64,000 nt of DNA from Rhodocollybia butyracea (GCA_015501585.1 JADNRY010000167.1:78198-142197); one strand, 5' to 3'; counted from the first letter of the stretch, positions 1-12,028 are shown. A program made the numbers and translations. Notes: generated by a model from the sequence alone, not told the origin.

Positions 1-96
1 CCCGTGCGCACTGACCCTTCATAAAGTTCATTAATCGGCTGAATGGTTTGAACCGTACAATTGCCCCCCCACCAACCCCACACTCCGAGCGTCGAA

Positions 97-2077
97 ATGG
101 CTGCAAGACCCGCGTCACATCTTGCACCGAGACCCATTATAACCCTTCTAGTATCACTGTTGGTCACCCTTGCTTCAGGCACAAATTATGTGAGTATTAA
201 TCTTTTATTCAACGATTCGAAATTTTACTGTGGCTTTCAGGTCTTTTCGGGTGTGGAAGAATGCTGTTTAGAGAGGGAATATTAACCGACAGCTATTTAA
301 CTAGCCTATGCCCCTCAACTCGCGGCGCGTTTGCATATATCACATACTCAACTCAATGCTATTGCTTTGGCGGGAAACGGTAGATGTCCAGCGTCAGCAG
401 TTCTTATCAATGCCTCATTACTCCCTCGTTCTAGTTGGAGTCTATTTCTCCTCACCTCTATGGGGCATAACCGCTGATAAGCTCGGACCAAAGCTGAACT
501 TATTCCCGAGCTTCTGCTTTCTTCTAGCAGGGTATTCTGGTATATGGATCATCTACGATAACGGGATTAGTGCGTTCGAAACAAGCGCCTCAACCTCAGT
601 AATCTTGCTTCTCGTGTTTTTCACTCTCATGACTGGAGTAGGTGGCTCTGGCGGGTATATGACTGCGCTCAATGTCACCGCAAGAAGCTTCCCTGATTCA
701 TTGGCACGTACAACGTTTCTGGGATATCAGTGCAACATTTTAAAAGTGTACTACAGCGTGGATCTGCCCTCGGTCTTGTCGTATCTGGCTTCGGGCTATC
801 GGCGTTCTTATTTTCCTTCATCGCTCAACACGCTTTTCCTGGACAAACATCGTATCTGCTATTGACTCTCGCACTGGGAACAGCGCTACCGCTGCTCATT
901 GGTGTCTTCGTTATTCAACCAATACCTCTCTTAGTTCCATCAACTCACGAATCCGTAGCTGTGGAAGCGGATGATATAGACAGCCGAACTCCTTTGATTT
1001 CTTCAATATCACAGAATGTCATTGCCGAGTCTAGCGTTGCTTCTGAATCAAGTTCCTCTCGGGGTTCCAACCAGATCGGAAAGAAATCCATGCCTGAAGA
1101 CAGCGCTTTGCTAAAGCATTTTCACGGGAGAAAACTATTCGCTTCAGTTGACTTTTGGATACTGTTTTGCAATTTCTCACTAGGTAGGTACCCATCATCC
1201 ACAAGCGCTCTCACGACAATCATTCTGACTTATTGCGCTATCCAGTCAGCGGTGTAGGCCTTATGTGTGAGTTTCTCGAATAAACTCTTCTTTCCGCCAT
1301 CGCCAACGCTACTACCGGAGAAGATATCAACAACGTCGGTTCCATAGCGCAAGTTCTGTACATTCACGAACATCCTTCAAACTACAATCAGATCGAGATA
1401 TCTAAATGGCAAGCAACTCAGGTCTCTACAATTAGCACGGTGAGCTTTTCTGGTCGAATATTCATTGGTACGCATTATTACTATTACGACTTGCGCCGCT
1501 TGAGGCTTCTAACTTATCGTTCTCGGAAGGCATTTTATCCGACTTGGTCAAAGCCCGTTGGAACATCCCTCGATCCTACCTCCTAGTCCTAGTCCCCATA
1601 TTCGCACTAGCCTCTCAAATCACACTGGCATCTTACATAATTGTGGTTTCGGGATTATGGATATCAAGCGCGTTGTTGGGACTCGGCTACGGGATGCTCT
1701 TCTCATTATCCACTGCTATTGTTACCGAGTGGTTTGGATTAGGTGAGTTGTCGACTCAATTATAATGAACTATCTAATTGACTCACTCAACTTCCAAAGC
1801 CCACTTTTCCGAAACGTTAGGTTTTCTCACTTTATCGCCTCTCATAGGTGGAAACGTCTTTTCAATCGCTTTTGGGAGAAACCTGGATAAACACTCGAAT
1901 GCCGAGATACCGACTAACGTTTCGCTGAATGTCTGTTTGGATGGGAGATCGTGTTATGTTGATACGCTATATCTGACTATCACGGGCTGTATGGTTGCTG
2001 TGTTTTTGAGTTTGTGGGCAGCGTGGAGGGATCGTATACGTAGGGCTGAATGGCATGAAAGGCAGTTTTCGGGGTAA
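97..2077 (+). CDS. MFS transporter, nodulin-like/MCH1-like type (copy 1)
   Basis: Predicted multi-pass major facilitator transporter; substrate unknown. My model has nine exons: 97-189, 241-250, 305-379, 435-714, 747-1183, 1246-1266, 1324-1467, 1530-1742, 1800-2077, giving 516 aa in one frame. Seen: an N-terminal membrane segment ending in GTNYVFSAYAPQL, the LWGITADKLGPKLNL loop after TM2, VVSGFGLSAF, a polar central loop with SRTPL and serine runs, ISKWQATQVSTIS, and a C-terminal SPLIGGNVFSIAFGRNLD block. These match the fungal nodulin-like MFS group. Exon 2 is only 10 nt (GTCTTTTCGG). The 715-746 intron is only 32 nt; if it is not spliced the gene is frameshifted there. The same gap occurs in the paralogues at 2376 and 21641. 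Start chosen at 97 because the identical start is kept in copy 2. The window begins in its upstream region. Confidence 0.8.
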
Positions 2078-2375
2078 GAGTGGGGGATGTAACGTAGATT
2101 GGAGGTTATAACAATCGAAAGTGATTCATGACTTTATCGATGGTGGTGCATGGGATTTGTGCGGCTTTCATGTACAATGTTTGACGTAGCTTACTAGGGT
2201 TCCGAGCCTATAAGCTATTGAATTCGGGGTCCCTGTGTACATCCAAAGTTGAGTCACGAGTGCCCGTGGGATGAAAGCGCACTGACCCTTCATTACAGGT
2301 TGGACATTAATCGGCTCATTTGGTTTGGATCGTAAAATTGCCCCTCACCAACCCCACCACCATCTGAGCGTTGAC

Positions 2376-4357
2376 ATGGCTGCAAGGCCCGCGTCACATT
2401 TTGGACCGAGACCCGTTATAACCCTTCTAGTATCGCTATTGGTCGCCCTCGCTTCAGGCACAAACTATGTGAGTTTATTCTTAAACCTTTTATTCAATGA
2501 TTCGAAGATTTACTGTGGCTTTCAGGTCTTTTCGGGTGGGGAAGAATGCTGTTTAGAGAGAGAATATTAACCGACATCTATATAACTAGCCTATGCGCCT
2601 CAACTTGCCGCGCGTTTGCATATATCGCATACTCAACTCAATGCTATTGCTTTGGCAGGAAACGGTAGATGTCCAGTGCCAGCAGTTCTTATCAATGCCT
2701 CATTACCCCTCGTTCTAGTTGGAGTCTATTCCTCCTCGCCTCTATGGGGCATAACTGCTGATAAGGTTGGACCCCAGTTGAACTTATTCCCGGGCTTCTG
2801 CTTTCTTCTAGCAGGGTACTCTGGAATACGGATTATCTACGATAACGGGATCAGTGCATCAGAATCAAGTGCCTCCACCTCGGTAATCTTGCTTCTAGTC
2901 TTTTTCACTCTTATGACTGGAGTAGGCAGCGCTGGCGGGTATACGACTGCGCTCAATGTAACCGCAAGAAGCTTCCCAGATTCATTGGCACGTACAACAT
3001 TTCTGAGATATCAGTGCAACATTTTAAAAGTGTACTACAGCGGGGCTCTGCCCTCGGTCTTGTAGTATCCGGCTTTGGGCTATCAGCATTCATATTCTCC
3101 TTCATAGCTCAACATGTTTTTCCTGGAAAAACATCATATCTACTATTGACTCTGGCATTGGGGTCAGCTCTACCGCCACTCATTGGCGTCTTCGTTATTA
3201 AACCAATACCCCTCTCAGCTCCATCCATTCACGAAACTGTAGCTGTGGTAACGGATGATGTAGACAGCCGAACTCCTTTGATTCCTCCAATATCGCAGAA
3301 TGCCTTTGCCGAGTCTAGTTTTGCTTCTGAATCGAATTCCTCTTGGGGTATTAACGAGGTCAGAAAGAAATCCATACCTGAAGACAGCGCTCTACTACAG
3401 CATTTTCACGGGAGAAAATTATTCGCTTCAGTTGACTTTTGGATACTGTTTTGCAGTTTGTCATTACGTATGTACCCATCATCTACGAACACTCTTACGA
3501 CAATCGATCTGACCTATTGGGCCATCCAGTTAGTGGTGTGGGCCTTATGTGTGAGTTTCTCGAATAAACTCTTCTTTCCGCCATCGCCAACGCTGTTATT
3601 GGAGAAGACATCAACAACGTCGGTTCTATAGCGCAAGTCCTCTACATTCACGAACATCCTTCAAACTACAACCCGATTGAGATTTCTAAATGGCAAGCAA
3701 CTCAGGTCTCTACGATTAGCATGATAAGTTTTTCTGGTCGGATATTGATCGGTATGCATGCATACCATTACAACTTGTGCGCCGCTTGAGGGTACTTATT
3801 GTTCTCGGAAGGCCTTTTATCTGACTTCACCAAAGCCCACTGGAACATTCCTCGATCCTACCTCTTCGTCCTAGTGCCCCTATGCGTACTAGCGTCTCAA
3901 ATCCTACTGGCCTCTCACATAAACGTGGTTTCAGAATTATGGAAATCAAGCGCACTGTTGGGGCTCGGCTACGGGATGCTCTTCTCGTTGTCCACTACCA
4001 TCGTTACTGAGTGGTTTGGACTAGGTGCGTTTTTGACTCAAGTATATAGACCAAGCAATTGATCCACCGAATGCATTCAACTTTAAAGCCCACTTTTCCG
4101 AAACTTTAGGTTTTCTCACTTTATCGCCTCTCGTAGGGGGTAACGTCTTTTCAATTGCTTTTGGGAGAAATCTTGATAGACATTCGAATGCCGAGATACC
4201 GACTGGTCTTTCGCTAGAAGTGTGTCTGGAGGGGAGATCGTGTTACGTTGATACCCTGTATCTGACTATCGCAGGGTGTGTTGTTGCTGTGTTTTTGAGT
4301 TTGTGGGCCGCCTGGAGGGATCGTATACGTAGGGCTGAAAAGCGGCTTTCGGAATAA
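2376..4357 (+). CDS. MFS transporter, tandem paralogue (copy 2)
   Basis: Tandem copy of the transporter at 97-2077, with the same exon plan: 2376-2468, 2526-2535 (10-nt microexon), 2590-2664, 2719-2998, 3031-3467, 3530-3550, 3608-3751, 3812-4024, 4089-4357, about 513 aa. Introns are nearly as similar as exons, so the duplication looks recent. The upstream block with the gcactgacccttcat motif is duplicated too. Oddity: the 32-nt segment between exons 4 and 5 (2999-3030) begins AT, not GT as in copy 1, so this copy lacks a normal donor and may be frameshifted there, losing the C-terminal half. Everything downstream is open and conserved. Functional state uncertain; the family assignment is firm. 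Confidence 0.7.
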
Positions 4358-4429
4358 GAGCGGGGGACATACATGGGTATCACGATTGATCATGATGACA
4401 TTCTGCCTTTGTATCGAAAAATATATTGA

Positions 4430-4633
4430 TGGTGGTACATGGTGACTTTCATTACTGCCTGAAAGGTGTTTTCTTACAGTAATTTCGATCTCAACTGTCC
4501 GTGAAACTCTCTTCAACACAGAAAGTTTTTTGGTGGTACATGGTGACTTTCATTACTGCCTGAAAGGTGTTTTCTTACAGTAATTTCGATCTCAACTGTC
4601 CGTGAAACTCTCTTCAACACACAGAAAGTTTTT
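4430..4633. repeat. Tandem duplication, ~102-bp unit x2
   Basis: Positions 4430-4530 and 4531-4633 are nearly identical head-to-tail copies, starting tggtggtacatggtgac and ending cagaaagttttt. The only visible length difference is a CA gain (cacaga versus cacacaga) near the end. The repeat lies in the 3' flank of MFS copy 2. No coding content recognised. Confidence 0.9.
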
Positions 4634-5018
4634 CTCCAAGTATGTACTCAAATGTTCATAACCACCCGAATGAAATCAGAGCTGGGTACTAGCCCAGGAC
4701 GGATCGGGTCGGGTAGGTCGGGACATATACAAGAATCGAGTGCTAATTGTAGTGAATACGAAAATACGAAAATACCACGGGCTCAGAGCACCTTTCGTCA
4801 AATTTCTATGAATGGGGTGACGGGCAGGCATGGACAAATGGAAGGTAGGTCTGGAGCCGGTATACTGGTTGAGACTGTAGTGTTGTGTGATACACGAGGT
4901 GAATGTGGTTGACTGACTCCGTACGTACTATACTTAATAGACTATTTACTGCCGTTGGCAAGCAAACCTAAACAATGATTAAGATAAGATAGCGCCTAGC
5001 GCTGTGCCCTACTCCACC
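4634..5018. other. Intergenic, shared with 3' flank of MFS copy 3
   Basis: No gene recognised. The stretch around 4690-4790 (cgggtcgggtaggtcggg, then gtgctaattgtagtga) is clearly related to 23870-23950, downstream of the dead MFS copy at 21641. The duplicated MFS unit therefore extends several hundred bases past the stop codon. Confidence 0.6.
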
Positions 5019-5730
5019 GGGACAAGCAGTTGCCTTGGTCTAGCTCTTCCGAGTTCTAGCCAGCCACTTCGGCTGTAAAGAGGTTTGTACAAATCTCTAA
5101 ATGTTGAGCGAGTCCTTGCAAGCCTTGCCACAAATACATCAGTGCGATGGAAAAGCTGAAAAAGAGCCTCGAGATTGCTGGTGCAAAAATCGCAACTGCG
5201 ATCATGGCCACTGACCTCCCGGACGATACGAGGGCTGGGACTGAAGCACAGTTAGGGCAAATGGAAAAAGTTCTCGACGAATGTTTCGAGGTAGGTCAAT
5301 CTTTTGGGTCCGATACTGACGTCGATATAGCATCGGCAGCCTGAATCGGAGGATTTAACCAAATGGAAAACGCAGATTAGTCAAGCAAAAGCCGCCGACG
5401 GAAAGCGTGTGGAGGAGTTCAGGACTCGGATTGAATCCATAACTGAGAAACTTGTCAGAGCTGCGTTAGACTAACCAGGCGCTAGCACGTGGATCCACCC
5501 GGCAGCAAGTCCATAATATCAAAGTTCTTGTTCAGCAATCAGCAAATCCGAAACCCAATTCTTTACCATGTAAATACCCGACCGTTATAATCGAGACACA
5601 ATGTTAAATTCTCGCGATTATGGTAGACGCAGTGAAGACAGATTCGCGAATATTTGAGTGCGCTCCTTTAGAAGGTACCACAGGACTTGAACCACAAGCC
5701 ATCGCTATTCGAGTCTGGGTAAATGGCCCT
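5019..5730 (+). pseudogene. Decayed fragment of the unknown gene at 35174-37253
   Basis: Matches exons 6-9 of the gene at 35174-37253: the GQAVALVKLFRVLA segment, the MEKLKKSLEIAG..IATAIMATDLPDD segment, the WKTQISQAKAADGKRVEEF segment and the start of the last exon. It lacks the first five exons, has a deletion removing most of the sequence before MEKLKKS, and its last exon is broken by indels and stops. It marks the left edge of a segmental duplication whose better-preserved partner is at 35-47 kb. Confidence 0.75.
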
Positions 5731-5739
5731 TGAAGTCTT

Positions 5740-7140
5740 GAAAGTCTCCAGCCTGATCTTGTTACAGCTGGTTCAGGCCCGCTGCACAAGTAAACAAATG
5801 AAGAGCAACCTCAGCACTGGGAAAGATGGCCGGACAAGCAAGAACACAAGAGCGAACTAAGTAAAAGTGACCACAGCGTTGAAAAGTAAAAGGGGCCGTT
5901 GATCATCGATCATACGTCACACGGGCGTCAAAATGTTTCACCGACTTTCTGTGCTACGGCTTGCACCAGTTGCCCTTCTAGCTTAATTATGTAAATGGGC
6001 ACCAACATCATCTATGCATATGCCTATCTGTTTGCTCGGCTGAACACATGAACTAGTAAAACAGGATGGCTCACATTGTTTTTCGCAGATTTGGTGGTTT
6101 GTAAAATCATTGACGCACTCACATATCGATTTGGACACTCTTGCATCTCGAGTTACCTGCACAGATCCGGGCATCCCTTCCAGTCTCCTCCCCTCTCTGC
6201 CCCGCGATTCTACTCTTTATGCAAGGCCTTATTCGCCCTAAATTCTCTCCTACCGCTTCCATTCTAACGCTCTCCCGCCGTAACCTCGGATATTTAACCC
6301 ACAGCCCATCCATTACCAACCTGGGTTCTTGCTGCGGCCAACCCATTTTACCGAAGCCCCTTCACCAACCCATCACGTCAGAGGAGGAAAATCGAGGCGG
6401 GTTCAATCTAGAGTTTGGAGGATTCAATTCTTTTAGGACCAATAAATTAGGTGTGTATATTCCTTTGCTGCTACTCGGAACCATTGCTCAAGGGTATAGT
6501 TATCCATTCATGTATTCACTCAACGTAGCGGAATGAACCCAGATCCTCTTATTTGGCACTACAAACCCCTCGTTATCATAAAGGGAGGCGGAATTGAATC
6601 TTTGGACCGCTAGATGACCTACACGGTATGTGCACCATCTGAATTTGGTTTTCGTCTGGTCTTCGAGTTCTATTACGCTTCGTTTTCACGATTCTTTCTA
6701 ATTTCCTCTCCCTCTTCGAACTGTTTGGTTCAAATTCACTCGTGTCGCTTACTGACTCTCTTCCTAGTGAATGTTTCTCGAACTGTTTCGTCTCGTCTTC
6801 GGAGTCTGATTACGCTTCGTTTTCGCGATTCTTTCTAATTTCCTCTCCCTCTCCCTCTTTGAATTGTTTGGTTCAAATCCACTCGTGTCGCTTACTGACT
6901 CTCTTCCTAGTCTAAGAGCCACGGATACAACGTTCAATAGTCACAGACCACCTTCCCACTCAACCCGCCAACACGCTCTTCCTCACTTCCGCAGCATTCG
7001 CATCTGGCCAAGAGCAAGACGCTGTTCTCAGCGTCTCCGTCCCTCCTCCATGTCGGTATCACTGGCAGCCTCGAAGGCATCCTACATCTTGACTCGGAGT
7101 ACTCTATATCCACGATTATCCAGCTAGACCGTTAGCTCTA
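5740..7140. repeat. Dispersed block R1 (of three)
   Basis: About 1.4 kb, diverged but colinear with 20145-21420 (R2) and 37505-38790 (R3). Shared landmarks in order: ctggttc..gcgctgc, aagatggccggacaagcaag, cgcgggcgtcaaaatg, cagatttggtttg, ccatccattaccaacctggg, cacgtcagaggag, accaataaaggtgtgtat, a short ATG-tac-acg followed by gtatgtgcaccatctg, a pyrimidine-rich run ending cttcctag, and caacacgctcttcctc. The atg..gtatgt..ctag arrangement looks like a short first exon plus intron, but no copy gives a convincing long reading frame. Function unknown; it could be a promoter and 5' gene end carried with the duplication. Confidence 0.7.
6650..6911. repeat. Internal tandem duplication in block R1
   Basis: The segment 6655-6768 (ttcgtctggtcttcg ... 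cttcctag) is repeated at 6787-6911 with a few changes and a longer ctccct run. Blocks R2 and R3 have only one copy, so the duplication arose after the blocks separated. Confidence 0.7.
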
Positions 7141-7363
7141 ACAGTGGTTTAACTCACGACGTCCTGAAAAGCTTTTCGCAAGCGGAAGACAACTGTCCAC
7201 CAATGCTTCTGATATATCTATATCTTCTCTCGAGGAGGCAAAATCAAAATTCGAATGAGATCTCCGATCGGAACCCAGCGGCGAGGAATTTCGCGGTGAT
7301 TGGTTCTCGTGGAAGGACGAAGAGAGGAGTGGGAATGAGAATGAGAAGTGAGGTTGAGGCGGG

Positions 7364-7575
7364 GCCGCTAGTAAGTCTAATATCCTCAGTGTTGAAACCG
7401 TTCCATAACGCTGATTACAATTGTTAGTGGAAGGCATGTACAGGTGAAGCTCACGCCCCGCGAATGAGAATTGGCGGAACCTGCGGGTGAGGATGCTTTA
7501 CAGGAAGATAGGTCTATGAATAGGAGCAGCGCTGGGAACGGAACGAGTGAGACTGGCGGTCGTACGATTGAATGA
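7364..7575 (+). pseudogene. 3' remnant of a cytochrome b561-type gene
   Basis: Corresponds to the last bases of exon 7, intron 7 and exon 8 of the gene at 39820-40929. The tail reads MEGMYR then a glycine/asparagine-rich stretch ending GGRTIE and a stop at 7573-7575. Everything upstream is missing: sequence matching about 39010 is fused directly to sequence matching about 40715, a deletion of about 1.7 kb. No haem-ligand histidines remain, so it cannot encode the enzyme. Confidence 0.8.
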
Positions 7576-9645
7576 TTGAGTGGTAGGGGATGCAACGGAT
7601 AATGTAAGATATAGAACCTTATAGTTAGTGAGTACCTTGTATCGTTTCAGATGGACAGATGTATACTACTGCTAAGTTCGTTTACATGCTTGTATGAATA
7701 ATATGCTTTACACAGTGTTCTTTAATGGTCCTTTCCTGAATTATTAAGTTGATTCAACGATCTCATCTCTCAGGCCAGGAGTCAAGGATCACTAACAGCA
7801 TCGAGACCGACGACAAGGTCCTGTCATATATTTCGTAGTATTTGAGACCCCTCAAGGGATACTTGCGCAAATGCGGAGTGAGCCATTCATCGATATGCGC
7901 ACTGAAACTTCAAGCCTTCACACCCTTCTCTGATATTTGACTGATCTCTGTTTGCTGGTTCCAAGCGACATCAAATGGTGCTCGGAAGCTGGTAATCCCA
8001 TTCTCGAATCCTTGTTATACACGTTCAAGTGAAGATGAAGATTGTTCCATCTGCTCCTTCGTCACCTCATACATCAAATCCTCGCTGTGTGATCGTGTGA
8101 GAGGAGAGCCCACTCTCCAAATATTTTGGCGAAGATGCGAGCTTGGGTTCGCCACCTGGGATGCCCTGTTCAGTTCAGGCAAGGATACGCTTAATTGGAT
8201 CGCAAATCTGGATCTACACCTTTTCGCCTATCAATCTGTATGTAATAATACTGGTGAGTCCTTTTGCATCGTAGTTCCAGTACATGCTCGTCCCGGTCAG
8301 GTCCCGGGTTATGATTATCACCGTGTGGCAGGTCCTGACTTACTGGGACTGGACTTGTGTCAATCATTAACACCCGCGCCCGTTCTTCTGTTAAACATAT
8401 CTCCATATCTCCATCATATCTCCATCTATGATCTCAGACTCATTTCAGACTTTCCTTGTCGATCAGCATTGATGTTTAGACCACCAACCATGGGTACACG
8501 GGTACACACTATTCCCCTACAGTAATCAATTTGCTCTCCCAATTATTTAAATTCACAATCTTCATCACAACTAACTTGACGTTTACTTGCGAAATCCTTC
8601 TGTAGGTATGTTTGTATTAACTGTTAGGTATGTTTGTATTAGCTGTTGACAAGACAGGACAACTATAACCTTACATCCTCAGTTATTGACAAAATTTGGG
8701 TCGAATCACCAGTTGCAAGAAATTGGCTACTATGAGCGTCCAGTAAATAAGGATTCACCCAGCTGATTTCAAAGTTTCAAAATACCTATGTGGTTTTTCT
8801 GCCACTTCCTTCTGGTTTTCGTTCATAGGTGGATCGATTCTAGGATAATTCCATCAATATGTGGTAACCAAAGATACGCTTGACCGCTGTACCTTGCGTC
8901 ATTGGACAATCCCTTATTTTTACGACTGGGATAGGCCATTACCGCGGTACAAGCGAGGGGTAACAGCATGAGTTTCATGATGGAGGGAATATGCATGGCT
9001 TGAGATTTTCAAAAGTGTCAAACCTGCTGTCTTTTATGTATGACCGTTAATCAATCAGTTGAACATGGGAGTTGCACCAGTGGTGTACTAACTAGGAACC
9101 GCCACGGATACTAATTTGTCTACAAGTGGTAGCAAGTTGTCCACACCAGATTTATGAGTACCGACTAAGCTTAGATGTATGGATGTGCATTTAATATCAG
9201 GCCAAATATAGTCGTACAAGCTCTGTTGCATATCAAACACATGGAAATCATGAGATGCCAGACCTAAAACAGAAGGGAACCAACACAATGATGAAAGATG
9301 ATCTTGATCATCAATTGATTATCTGCGAAATTTTTTGTTACCAAGCGAGAGGGGGAGATACAACCGCTCATTATATGTGTTCGTTGTCTGGAACAATTTC
9401 AATTATATTAAGTACACTGAATGCAAGTGAGAGGTGGATTCAGAATAGGAGAGCTTGTTAGTATTTGTGAATGGTTCTCACAGTGCGCAAAAATGCTGTC
9501 TGTCACTTGTTCTACAGCCTGTACACCTTAAATAGAACATGGGACAAGTGCACTCGTGATAACTGCTTAACAAGCTTAATCGCATTCTGAATCCGACTCT
9601 CACAAGCAGTTCAAACCTCATCTAAACTCTCAGTGCAAGACTATC
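7576..9645. other. Gene-free stretch, duplicated at 40930-43090
   Basis: No intact gene seen. It is colinear with 40930-43090, so it belongs to the segmental duplication. About 7960-8230 is a minus-strand relic of the membrane-protein gene at 47595-48636 (the region around ctcgcac/atcaaatc and gaagatgcgagctt is recognisable) with frameshifts and indels. A 22-bp tandem duplication (taggtatgtttgtatta unit) lies at 8603-8646. The remainder is AT-rich and without recognisable signals. Confidence 0.55.
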
Positions 9646-11033
9646 ATGACACCAGAAGAGGTGGACGAAGTTACACATATTGGACAAGTATTATTGGGAG
9701 ATGCTGGTCAGACGATATTACAATGTGTTCTCTATGGTGAGATTATTACCCTATGATTCAATCAAAAAACTAACTTGCGAATACCTTAGGTATTTATTGT
9801 TCGGGTTTTGCAATTGGCATTCGTCTATACTTGTGCGAGCTCAGATATAGTCATGATACTCTGCACCATTTCTGATTTAACTTTGTAGGAGCCAGACGTG
9901 TACAAGTAGAACAAAGAAAGCATTAAACTTCTTCCTTGCTGGCACATTTGTTCTCATGACACTGTTCATTGTCAGTCAGCCTGCAGTGATCCTCATCCTC
10001 ATTAAGTATGGCCTTGTGGTATCTCTTCCAGCGGGAATTATGGCCCAAGCAGCAGCAGCAGATCTACAGCCGCTGTTGAAAGTCAGTCTGCTGATCACAG
10101 TATGGTCACGCAATATTGTAGTGCGTTGGGATAAATTTACGCTGGATACTGCTATAGTACTTGCTAACTGAGCCTAAAAGTCATTGATTGCAGATATTTT
10201 CATTGCATGGAGAGCTTCGGTGGTTTGGTATGATAATAAGGCTGTCAAATGGATATTGATTATTTTTATGGGGGCAGACATTGGTGGGGTTAAGTTACAA
10301 ATTTTAATTTAGCGGTTTTATGCTGATCCGTCTGATCCAATATAAGCCGTCTCACTAGTAGATGGCATTTCAGACTCTCAAGTAGAACTTTCAGGTACCA
10401 ACAATTCGGTTATAACTCTTGATGGGATAGTTTTTGTGGTGTCATTGTCGGTGAATATTGTTGCAACCTGTCTAATAGGCTTCCGGGCGTGGTAAGTGGT
10501 GAATATTTTCGAATTTCAATCAAGCATTTTGAGACTCTTTGAAATTGCAGGACATATCACAACTCAATGAGAGTTATCTCAATCAGAAGGGGAAAAAATA
10601 GAGTAGAAAGCATTTTTCTTCTACTTGTGGAATCTGGTACCGTATATGCATTGCTTCAGGTCTGCTTCTCGCCGAGTATAACCTAGTTTTACTGAATAAA
10701 ATCCCCCAGATACTTAACATTATAATCAGAGAATTGGATGTCAAGGCAGCAGACCTTTCACCTATTGGCTATGCTGGAGAGTCTGTTGCACAACTCAACA
10801 TATATGCCGCAGTGGGGACCCTATTTCTCAATTTGTCAATTCATACTTACCGATATTGTTTTCAGGCTTTGAATCCAGTGGTGATTTTTATCCTGGTGCA
10901 AACTCAAAATACAGATGAGCAGAGGAGTCACAGTAGTAGGCACCTTGAAGAGAATCCCCCATTGCCATTAAGCCAACAGCTTGCTGGCCCCACCCTGAAC
11001 AGGTCAGAAAGTGTTGTAGTTGCTGAGCCATGA
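9646..11033 (+). CDS. Seven-TM basidiomycete membrane protein (copy A)
   Basis: Predicted 326-aa plasma or endomembrane protein of a large Agaricomycete family of unknown function. Model: exons 9646-9736, 9790-9832, 9889-10120, 10181-10283, 10359-10491, 10551-10659, 10710-10811, 10866-11033; all junctions are GT..AG and in phase. Seen: an N-terminus MTPEEVDEV, seven hydrophobic stretches, LIADIFIAWRASVVW after TM3-4, VSLSVNIVATCLIGFRAW, and VESGTVYALLQ before the last helices, then a hydrophilic tail of about 45 residues. These are the family landmarks. The paralogue at 45928-47311 has identical exon sizes except for exons 5 and 8. Some family members are annotated only as hypothetical, and no ligand or partner can be read from sequence. 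Confidence 0.75.
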
Positions 11034-11590
11034 TGACATCATAACAATCCAGAACTGATACTTTTCCCATGATAATTACTCAGCTACCAAGTTAGTAGTA
11101 AGTACTAGTACTTAGAATCTTCCTTATAGAACCTTGTAGATACCTCAAGCACCATAGTACTATACTTATACTAAGGCTTTCCCCCAAGGCCAAGTGGAAT
11201 AACAGTCATACACATTCATGCCTCCTTGCCTGAGCAGCTGCTAAGGCTCAGTGCTTATAGACACTGCACCACATTCAAAAACAGAAGACACTAAACAGTT
11301 TGGACAAGTGCCACTATGAAGTTAGATGTCATGTCTGTATGAAAGTCTCTACTTCAAGACTCTCACTCCACCGCACTGAAGGGGGCACCCAGGCTCTCTG
11401 TAAGGACATACGCTTCACAGAAGTTAGCAGCTTAGCTTCAACCTGTTAGTATGGATCTTTAGTAGTGTGGCGGATAGCTGGCGCTATTTCAGTGGTTGAT
11501 CTGGGGGGGAAAGTGAATGTCATGTTGAAACTTGATAGACTGTCTATAACAAGTGAGTTATGACCGTCCCGAAAATATGTAGCGTTTACC
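11034..11590. other. Intergenic, no gene seen
   Basis: Short AT-rich spacer with scattered tactagtac-like motifs between the seven-TM gene and the methyltransferase relic. I see no open reading frame or RNA gene that I can support. Confidence 0.4.
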
Positions 11591-11748
11591 CAACTGGCTT
11601 TCTTGCTACAATTGTATAGTAGGTATTATAAGCCTTATCTGATTCGTTCCATTCTTTCAGGCTCCCCTCGAGAAGCTCATCAAACTCCTTCTCACTTTTG
11701 ACAATCCCAAACCCCCACCAGCCAATGCTGGAGCTTCATTACCCAACG
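11591..11748 (-). pseudogene. 3' end of a methyltransferase relic
   Basis: Closely matches the 3' end of the intact methyltransferase at 18879-19933: the GGGFGIV, EFDELLEGSLKEW and KAYYTYYAI-like segments are readable on the minus strand. The reading is cut at 11744-11748 (CAACG) by insertion of the Ty1/copia element. The rest of the same relic continues at 17344-18252 on the far side of the element and of a second insert. Confidence 0.8.
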
Positions 11749-12028
11749 TGTTAAGGTAAGATCAAACTCAGTTGTGTAGAAAGCAACTATATTATATACC
11801 TGTTAAGGTAAGATCAAACTGTACGTATGTCAGTAAGTAGAAGAATAAATATAAGGAAACGATCTCACCTCAGTTGTGTAGAAAGCAACTGAGGGAGTCG
11901 TATACGCCGTCTCTACGTGACCTAAATACCAGCTGTATAGTATAAAGTAAGCACGGCGTATACGGAATAGGTATGGTCAAAGCTGCATATATGAGTCCTG
12001 ATACGTATGTACGGAGTGTACTCCAACA
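11749..12028 (-). repeat. 3' LTR of the copia element
   Basis: 280 bp, TG..CA ended, identical by eye to 16562-16841. It contains an internal repeat: ttaaggtaagatcaaact occurs twice, and a cagttgtgtagaaagcaact motif occurs twice. The polyprotein stop codon (11977-11979) lies inside it. Confidence 0.95.
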
